Assembly (NCBI GenBank): GCA_007922305.1
Contig: ML677334.1
Coordinates: 58,806,482-58,870,481, forward strand
Length of the DNA stretch: 64,000 nt
Reading direction: 5' to 3'
Origin: Dermatemys mawii
Taxonomy: Eukaryota > Chordata > Testudines > Dermatemydidae
Every line of letters begins with the position of its first letter. Position 1 is the first letter of the stretch. Made by a program: the position numbers and the translations under genes. The notes under the pieces were generated by a model that was not told where the DNA came from, made no database searches, and was given only the letters and a program-made list of their open reading frames with translations. Shown one piece after another: positions 57,387 to 64,000 of this stretch.

Positions 57387-57690
57387 ATGACGGGATGCGG
57401 GGCTGGGACAGCGCAGTGGGGTGGGTGCAAGGCCGGATCCAAAGAAGGGGTGCAGGTGCGGCAGGGTAGAAGCGGTGGGGAGGGTGCAATGCTGGGGGGG
57501 TGGGAGCAGAGGCGGTCCAGCAGAGGGGGCGGACGGGGAGTACAAACCCAGCCGAAGAAGCAGTGGGCGGGTGCAGCGCTGGAGGGAGCAGCAGAGCCTG
57601 GCTGGGGGAAGGGAAGGGGGGTCGCATGCAGCGCTAGGGGGTAGAAGCGGTGGGGCAGGTGCAGCGCTGGGGGACAGGAGTCACCTCCCA
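57387..57690. repeat. GC-rich degenerate tandem repeat
   Basis: Variants of aagcggtggggcaggtgcag followed by cgctgggggacagg recur at roughly 60-100 base spacing (57470-57500, 57560-57590, 57640-57680). It lies at the edge of the CpG island and produces long Pro/Ala/Gly frames on both strands that are not genes. Confidence 0.65.
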
Positions 57691-57699
57691 ACCCAGCCA

Positions 57700-58362
57700 A
57701 GTTCCGCACGCGGAGACCAGCGGGCTGGTTACGAGGTGCTGCCCGGTCCCGAGCCGCTTGAGGCCCGCGGCCGCCAGACCCCTGCGCCCGAGCTCCAGGC
57801 TCTGCTCGGGGACCCGCCCGCCCTGTGTCACGTTGCGCCCGGCCCAGTCCCCGCGACTCACGGCCGAGCCGCAGGGCAGCCCCCGCGCCGGGGCCGGGGT
57901 CGATTCCTTCTCCCCCGCCCCGCGTGCCGGTTGCGGGCGTTGTATTCGCCTCTCGGAGTTCGTTAGTCCCGTCTCCAGGCAACGGCAGCGCCCCCCCGCC
58001 CCGCGAGGACGGGCAGCCAGGGAGTGTCTGCAAATCCCCCTCTCCTTGCCAGGAGGTGACCCCTCCGCGCCCAACCCCCACGTCCCTCAGCGCGGACCCG
58101 CTGGGTCATGGGCGGCGCCGCGCCTCCCTTCCTCCGCCCCTCGGCCGATCCGGACAGTTGTTGTCATCCCAGTTCGCCGGGGAGCGCGGGGACGGGCTCC
58201 GGGCACTGTCCCCATGCGGGCTCCCATCCCTGATCCCAGCCCCTCCAGCTTGCCTGGCTCCCCCCTGCCCAGGCTCCCCGGGGGCGAGATGTAGCCGGCC
58301 AAGGCGGGAGGGCCAATATGAGGCACTAGGGCCCCAAATTCTTCTCCGTCCACCTACACCAG
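57700..58362. promoter_or_regulatory. CpG island, probable promoter of the minus-strand coiled-coil gene
   Basis: CpG dinucleotides are dense (for example 57700-57920 and 58060-58200), in contrast to CpG-poor surroundings. On the minus strand a consensus donor, ctcggcc followed by gtgagt, lies at 57861, so a non-coding first exon could end at 57862 with transcription starting around 57950-58050. The link to the exon at 41021 is inferred from strand and position only. The GC-rich part right of 58363 belongs to a mobile element and should not be counted. A divergent plus-strand transcript is possible but not seen. Confidence 0.55.
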
Positions 58363-59340
58363 CTAGGGTGGCCAACTTTCTAATCGCACAAAACTGCACA
58401 CCCCTCCCCCCCCCCCATCTTCCCTTAGGCCCTGGGGTGCAGGGGGGGCGCCCGGGTGGGGGAAGAGGTTGGCGGGGGGGGGGGGGTCAGAGCTCCAGCT
58501 GGGGATACAGACTCGGGTGGAGCTGGGATGAGGGGTTCAGGATGCAGGAGGGGGCTCTGGGCTGGGACAGTAGGTTGGTTGCGGTTCCTGGCCAAGGAGA
58601 GCTGCAGAGACGGCGATGGGGTCGAGGGCAGTGCACAGAGCCTTCCTGGCCGCCCTTGCCCCTACGGACCTGGTGGCTGCTTCCAGGACCCACGCGGAGC
58701 CAGTGTTGCAAAAACTGCTTATTTCCTTTGGAGTTCAGTCCAATACACCTCAAAGGACAGGCATAACTCAGTAGACTTCTGGAAAAACAAGATTTATTGC
58801 AAGCAATAAGGAGTCAGAAGGGGTTATCACCCAAACAACTGGCTCAACTCAATACATGTGTGAGGCTATTTTATACCCCTATGTTGATAAGGGAGGGGGA
58901 CTTTCAATCCACTTACACAGGTGGGAACACTTAATGGCTATTACATCCATTGTTGGTCTTAATCTATTTCATTTACATGTCTGGTAAACAGGAGGTTCAA
59001 AACACTTAGGGATACTTAGACACTATGACGCCTGCACATCTGTGAGAGGGTGAGTGCAAGTTTAAAATGCATGTTAAACTAGGGGTCAATAGTACATATA
59101 CAGGGAGTGAGATTATAAGTCTAAGGTTATTTTAAAGTCATACTACAACATTCTAAGTTACATTCTCCTAACAATCATTTTCTTAACACCAGGGCAGACA
59201 GGGAGCCCACCTGAGCCCTGGGACCCCGCTGCGCTGCCAACCAGACTTTCAACGACCCGGTCGGCAGGGCCAACTGGAGCTGCCAAGGGCCCTTTTCGAC
59301 CAGGCATTCCAATGGAAAACCAGACGCCTGGCTACCCTAG
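58363..59340. mobile_element. GC-rich miniature element with inverted ends, split by an LTR
   Basis: Left end ctagggtggccaac, right end ctggctaccctag, inverted to each other. The left half holds a poly-G run (58473-58487) and the words ggttgcggttcctggccaag; the right half (59193-59340) reads, in reverse, aatgcctggtcgaaaaggg and cagcgcagcgggg, matching 63772-64000. Without the inserted LTR the element is about 490 bases. Class uncertain; flanks accag/accag are suggestive only. Confidence 0.7.
58704..59188 (-). mobile_element. Solo LTR with perfect 4-bp target duplication
   Basis: 485 bases with ends TGTTAAG...GCAACA on the minus strand. The flanks are ccag at 58700-58703 and ccag at 59189-59192. 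In minus orientation the order is U3, TATAAAATAG (58875-58866), then AATAAATCTTG (about 58798-58788) and a short U5. A 4-bp duplication fits gammaretrovirus-like elements, though the length alone does not fix the class. No coding sequence. Confidence 0.88.
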
Positions 59341-59347
59341 GACCAGC

Positions 59348-59510
59348 CTAGGCATCAGGACTCCTGGGTTCTCTTCCTAGCTCTGCACCTGATCTCTGGG
59401 GCTCTCAGATTCTTCATCTGGGGATAATGATACTGACCCATCTTTGTAAGGCACTTAGAATTCTGGGGCTGTAAAGCACTATGATGTGCAAGTACTAAAT
59501 ACTGTTGTTT
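59348..59510 (+). mobile_element. MIR-type SINE
   Basis: Reads tcaggactcctgggttctct, tcctagctctgcacctgatc, cttcatctggggataatgat, ttgtaaggcacttagaatt, the MIR-type order. It ends near aagtactaaatactg. Confidence 0.7.
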
Positions 59511-60244
59511 TACATTTCTCTGTCCAGCATTTTGTGCACTCGCTTGTCACTCTGCATGTTTGTTTCCCTCCCTTGCCTGCTGTGCTGCCAACGCACAGCC
59601 TTTCCAAATAGCAGAGTGTGTCTAAAACTTGGTGTTCCAGGAAAAGAAAGAGATTAATGTTATCTTTACCATGCTGAAACAGAATTGATTTTAAAGAGGC
59701 ACAGTAATACTGCCACCACAAGTGATCAAAAAATCATGAGTGCTCCCCTGACCCCACAATTTGACAGATTGATTTAAAAATCATGAGATTTAAAAAATAA
59801 TATATTTTGAGTCCTTTTTATTCACCCTCTGGTACTTCAGCGTTTAGGGTTTGTGGTGCCAACCTTTTTTGCCACAACTATGAAGCTAGAAATCTGCTTT
59901 AAACAAAAAAAAAAAAAAAGCTGAGTGTTTTGTGTACTCACATGACTCCCGAAGCTGCAACTTTTAATAAAATATCAAATATTATGAGACTTAGAGTAAA
60001 ATTATGAGAGTTGGTAACACTGGCAAATCAACCTACAAATAATTTAGGCAACTTTATTTCCTTTCCTATGTTGTTTATAACACTTTATATTGTTAAACAT
60101 GGTCTATCCTGGCTTGTAGATGTAGTGAAAGGGATTTCTAAAAGTGCTAAGTACTGATTTAAATGCTCCCACGAAAGTCTTTTTTTGATTAACTTAAAAG
60201 TTTGGTTAAGAACTTAAAAGTGTGGATGTAATATCCTTAACCTT
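59511..60244. other. Intergenic sequence without recognised features
   Basis: AT-rich, with a poly-A run at 59905-59920. The minus-strand 80-codon frame (59721-59479) overlaps the SINE and is not accepted. Confidence 0.45.
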
Positions 60245-60400
60245 CTAGAGCATCGGGCAGGTGGGTGTAATGCGCTCCCCAGCCCTGGAGCATGAGGTAG
60301 GCAGTGGGCACCCCAGCCCCACAGCATCAGGTGGTGCGGCCCCAACACCCCAGTCCTGGAGCACTGGGCGGCACAGTCCCAGAACCCCCAAGTCCCATGG
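60245..60400. repeat. Tandem repeat of about 38-bp units
   Basis: Three diverged units of the form ccagccctggagcatgaggt, with ggcagtgggcacc-type ends, run from about 60280 to 60395. They continue as part of a GC-rich repeat interrupted by the miniature element that follows. Confidence 0.6.
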
Positions 60401-60520
60401 TAGGGTGACCAGATGTCCCGATTTTATAGGGACAGTCCCGATTTTGGGGTTTTTTTTCTCACATAGGCACCTATTACTCCCCACCTCCTGTCCCGATTTT
60501 TGACACTTGCTATGTAAGTC
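60401..60520. mobile_element. Short hAT-like miniature element, one end degraded
   Basis: Left end tagggtgaccagatgtcccg; interior ttttatagggacagtcccga and cctgtcccgatttttgacac, the same order as the element at 61846. The right terminal repeat is missing or eroded after gctatgtaag. Confidence 0.75.
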
Positions 60521-60866
60521 CCAGCCTAGCTCCAGAGTCCAGCCCCAGCAGGCTTCCTGCAACTTGGAGCAGCCTACCTGGGCTGGGACCAACACGCGGT
60601 AAGCAGAAGGGGGTTTCGGGGGCAAGGCCACCCACGCAGAGCTGTTTATAGAGTCACAGCCTTCCGCAGCCTGTTATACATGCCGCCCATGGAGAGGTCA
60701 CTGATACAGAGCAATATGGATGGCCTAGTAAACTGGGCACAAGCAAACAATATGCATTTAAATATAATCGGATATAAAATTATACATCTATGAACAAAGA
60801 GAAAAGACCAAACTTGCAGATGGGAAGCATCTTGGGAAGCAGTGATTCTGGAAAGGACTTAGAGGT
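60521..60866. other. Continuation of GC-rich repeat, then unassigned sequence
   Basis: 60521-60640 is GC-rich (agcctagctccagagtccag). 60660-60866 resembles CR1-like or other repetitive sequence but was not assigned. No gene. Confidence 0.35.
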
Positions 60867-62211
60867 TGTGATGGTACTCCCCATATTCTTCATAAAATAT
60901 TATGATATGAACATGGCATATCTAAGATGTATTTTATGCAAGATGAGTCATGTGAGGTATCATTGGAAAGGCAATGATTTACTGAATATGATTATCCTAT
61001 TTGTATGCATGTAGCATTTCTGTATCTGAAGTTAGGAATATGGACTCTGTATCAATTACAAAAGAGTTTGCACCTGGGGAATGCCCACCAGACAACATGC
61101 AATCAGTCTGACTGGTTAGTCAATGGGCTATTAGGCAGAACAATAGGATGCTAATCTCCCACTTTCCTGAGAAGCTTCCTGGGATGCTGCTTTGACACTG
61201 CAGGGTCACGTGATCATGTCACCTGGTCCTAGACCCTATCTTGGCCTACTAGTATTTTTCCACTAATAGGGGTTGGGAACCAAACTGGGAAACAAAGGAT
61301 TCCTGTCATATGCAAATCCAATTTAAGACAAAGAAGTGAGTTAATCTAGGTCAGTTCTTCACTGAATCCTCGCTTAAGATGACTGCTGAAAACACCTAAG
61401 AGTGATCTGGGGAAGAAAGGACTGGACCCAGGCTAGAGGGTGTCCAGCCTGTGAAAGGAATATCTGGAGTTCTAAGCTGCAAACAAGAGCAGTTTGTCTT
61501 CAAGAAACTCTGCAAGCTGCTTAAAACAACACTTAGGGTGAGAAATTATTACTTGTATCCAGTTTCTTTAGTGTATTAAGTTTAGTTTGTGTGTTTGCTT
61601 TATTTGCTCAATAATCTGCTTTGATCTGTTTGCTATCCCATATAATCACTGAAAATGTATCCTTTGTAGTTAATAAACTTGTTTTATTTTCTCTTAATCA
61701 CTTTGTGCAATTCATAATGAGGAGGTGGGCAAAAACCTGGGCATATTTTCCTCCACGTTGAAAGAGGGAATTAATTTCATAAGCTTATTCTGTACAATTT
61801 TCTGTGCGGCGCAAGACAATACAATGTTGGGTTTACACTCCAGAGGTAGGGTGACCAGATGTCCTGATTTTATAGGGACAGTCCCGATTTTATGTCTTTT
61901 GCTTATACAGGCTCCTATTACGTCCAACCCCCTGTCCCGATTTTTCACATTTGCTGTCTGGTCACCCTATCCAGAGTTGGTGTGCACTTGAGTGGGCAAT
62001 TCCACAGCTGTGTCTCCCCACACAGAGCTGATCTCAGTGTCTCTGTGTTTCTGCAGCTGGGTGTGGTCCTACGTGCATGTGTGCTGGAAGAGGCTTGAGG
62101 GCCTGGCTCAGCAGGGAAGTGTAAGGGAACCTAGAGCGGTGGAACCAGAAGCTCAGTGGTATCCCGGTATATCAGATGTCACCCTAAAGGAGGGGGAGGC
62201 AACTTGTCACA
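60867..62211 (+). mobile_element. Solo LTR (about 1.2 kb) carrying a nested miniature element
   Basis: Begins tgtgatggtactcccc and ends aacttgtcaca. The flanks gaggt (60862-60866) and ggggt (62212-62216) are a 5-bp duplication with one change. The U3 part shares order and words with the minus-oriented LTR at 32328-33488. A poly(A) signal aataaacttgttttatttt lies at about 61673. The segment 61846-61969 is a later insertion. No coding part. Confidence 0.8.
61846..61969. mobile_element. Short hAT-like miniature element nested in the LTR
   Basis: Perfect 12-bp inverted ends agggtgaccaga and tctggtcaccct. The flanks tccagag at 61839-61845 and 61970-61976 are identical, with the eighth base differing. 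The interior has tttatagggacagtcccgat and ccccctgtcccgatttttca. Confidence 0.88.
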
Positions 62212-62216
62212 GGGGT

Positions 62217-62695
62217 CATGATGGGTAATCAGCTGAACATGAGCTCTCAGTGGGGCACTGCAGGCAAAAGTGCTAATGTGATGCTTGGATGTATAAGTGG
62301 GAATATTGAGAGTATGAATAGGGATGTTATACTCAGGTCACACAGTTGGTATCTTGTGTAGGTGAGCTTATTGCACACATCTGGAACCCCTTACATCCCT
62401 CCATTTTCCCACTTCCCTTATAAGCTTCCTTTGTTCCATCCTTCCGCCCCCTTTTATTTCAGGTACCTCTTGAGGTCCCTCCATTCCCATCCTGCCATGG
62501 GTTCAGAATGTCCCCCATTCTTCCTTCCCATACCAAGTCTGCTTATTCTCTGCCCCTCGCCCACTCCTGGTTTGCCAGGGGCTGTGTGCCCATCCTTCTC
62601 CTAATCTCCTCATTCAAGGGTGCCCCTATTCACCTGCCATGACAGGGTCTCTTTGTGTTCCTCTATTGCCCGTTTTCCCTTCATGCCCACCCCTT
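62217..62695. other. Intergenic sequence without recognised features
   Basis: Pyrimidine-rich around 62385-62620 (cttcctttgttccatccttc), resembling the tract at 2.9-3.35 kb in composition. No gene. Confidence 0.45.
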
Positions 62696-63195
62696 CTTGA
62701 ATTGTGGACACCAGAACTGAACACAGTATTCCAGTAGCAGTCACATGAATGCCAAAAGCAGAGGTAAAATAACCTCTCTATTCCTGCTTGAGATTCCCCT
62801 GTTTATGCACCTAAGGATTACATTAGCCCTTTGGCCACAGCATTGCACTGGGAGTTTATGTTCAGCTGATTATCCATCACAACCCCAAATCTCTTTTTGA
62901 GTCACTGCCTTCCAAAATGAGAGTCCCCTGTCCTGTAAGTATGGCCTATGGTCTTTTTTTCTATATTTGAACATTTACATTTAGCCATATTAAAATGCAT
63001 AGTACTTTCACCCTGTTTACCAGCCAGTCCAGATTGCTGTGTATCAGTGACCTGTCCTCTTCATTATTTACTGCTTCCCAAATATTTGTGTCATCTGCAA
63101 ACTTTATCAGTGATTATTTTCTTTATTTCAGGTCATTTAAACAAATGTTAAAGAGCGTAGGGCAAGGACCAATAACCATGAGACCCCACTAGAAA
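62696..63195 (-). mobile_element. CR1-like LINE fragment
   Basis: Contains ggacaccagaactgaacaca, gtattccagtagcagtcaca, gtgtatcagtgacctgtcct, cttcattatttactgcttcc and aaccatgagaccccactag, a word series I associate with CR1-type repeats of sauropsids, probably in reverse orientation. It is non-coding here. Confidence 0.6.
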
Positions 63196-63298
63196 CACAC
63201 CTTTCGTTTTGTGGAATCTTGTTTCTTCAACATTTACATTTTGATCTACGTTAGAATTGACATTAGTCTTTGACTTCTGAGGTATTATGCTCAAAACA

Positions 63299-63430
63299 TG
63301 GGGCCCTGGTCCTGCAATCAGATTCACATGGTGGATCTTTGCAGTCATACAGAGATTGAAGTCAATGGAGTTCTGCGCAGTTGCAGAAGCCCACTTACAC
63401 ATGTCCAGTTGCAGGATCATGCCCATAGTT
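63299..63430. repeat. Palindromic miniature repeat
   Basis: ggggccctggtcctgcaatc at the left pairs with gttgcaggatcatgcccat at the right. It resembles the repeat at 36748-36860 (cagtcctgcaaa). Confidence 0.6.
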
Positions 63431-63771
63431 ATATGATCCCTGCATCAAATTGTGATGAAAATAAAAGTGGCTATGCATACATTATTCAGTTTTCAAAGCA
63501 CTGAGTTTCTGTATTTCTTCAATTCTGTAGGCCAAAGATACGTGATTGGGACTTCCAGCAGAGCCCCAGTTGCATGACTGCTATATCATTGCAGTAACTG
63601 CTATATCTTGTATTTAATTGCCTGCAAAACTTGCTGCTAATAGAACATAAAATATTACTATAAATTGTAGTCTGAATTACAATGACAAACACTACTAAGT
63701 GTAATCTACCTATTTAACTGTGAATTTTCAAATTTAATTATTGTTGAAACAAAGTCAAACACATGGGATTA

Positions 63772-64000
63772 GGGTTGTCAGGGGTCCATTTTTCATTCAG
63801 AATGCCCAGTCAAAAAGGGACCCAGGTGGCTCCACTCAGCACTGCTGACCGGCCTGTTAAAAGTCTGGTCAGTGGCGCAGCAGGGCTAAAGGCAGGCTCA
63901 CTGCTTGCCCTGGCTGTGCATGACTCCTGGAAGTGGCTGGCATGTCCAGGTACAAGGGGCTCTGTACACTGCCCACACTCTGAGCGCTGGCTCCACAGTT
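63772..64000 (+). mobile_element. Start of a GC-rich reptile repeat, cut by the window edge
   Basis: Begins tagggttgtcaggggtccat, then aatgcccagtcaaaaaggga, ctgaccggcctgttaaaagt and ctggtcagtggcgcagcagg. This is the inverse of 59193-59340 and continues into words seen at 45850 (ctcctggaagtggctggcatgtcc). The right end is outside the window. Confidence 0.7.

Noticed and set aside
57862..58081. Coding N-terminal extension of the coiled-coil protein from the CpG island
   Set aside because: The frame stays open only because the DNA is GC-rich; the internal ATG at 40986 is a more economical start. Not excluded, but not annotated as CDS.
57353..58766. Long open frames on both strands (up to 313 codons) across the CpG-rich region
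   Set aside because: High GC removes stop codons; products are Pro/Ala/Gly/Arg-rich with no domain and overlap one another on both strands. Part of the interval is a mobile element.
1..64000. CRISPR array, bacterial operon, phage or plasmid content
   Set aside because: No regular spacer-repeat array or prokaryotic gene layout. Introns, CR1, LTRs and SINEs show vertebrate nuclear DNA.

Overview
The window is vertebrate nuclear DNA, most likely from a turtle. No bacterial gene layout is present. What is present is split exons with GT/AG junctions, long AT-rich introns, a CpG island and dense interspersed repeats. The repeat mix (Penelope-like elements with a GIY-YIG domain, DIRS tyrosine-recombinase elements, CR1 ends, Tx1-like LINE, PIF/Harbinger elements with a Myb-like ORF, hAT miniature elements, MIR-type SINEs) is the one I associate with turtle genomes. 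The species call is inference; the repeats themselves are read from the sequence.

The only host gene I can support runs on the minus strand across most of the window. Seven coding exons can be joined with exact reading-frame continuity: 41021-40941, 38699-38560, 38087-38053, 28539-28343, 15046-14826, 10782-10640 and 8115-7962. They encode about 320 residues of a largely helical coiled-coil protein that continues past the left edge. A possible non-coding first exon ends at a GTGAGT donor at 57861 inside a CpG island (about 57.7-58.36 kb). CCDC178 is my best guess at identity, from memory of the family and unverified; CCDC175 or another CCDC gene remains possible.

Region by region: 1-2 kb, old DIRS fragment; 5.05-7.09 kb, Penelope-like copy with a 514-codon open frame but damaged RT catalytic motifs; 7.5 and 9.2 kb, hAT miniature elements with perfect 8-bp target duplications; 15.6-19.9 kb, a decayed copy of a large, poorly characterised metazoan protein family that behaves like a mobile element; 22.3-23.7 kb, LINE with a fold-back; 25.8-28 kb, Harbinger element carrying a foreign DIRS snippet; 30.2-35.6 kb, DIRS element interrupted by a solo LTR; 41.6-42.9 kb, Harbinger-type ends around an LTR fragment; 45.2-47.9 kb, hAT elements and a second Penelope-like copy; 49.2-52.8 kb, repeats, hAT transposase remnant and a Tx1-like LINE with inverted halves; 54.8-64 kb, hAT/Harbinger miniature elements, two LTRs, CR1 and SINE pieces.

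All mobile elements between 8 and 58 kb lie in introns of the coiled-coil gene. Nearly all are decayed, so the window is best read as one large gene whose introns record layered transposition. The most unusual item is the 15.6-19.9 kb element.
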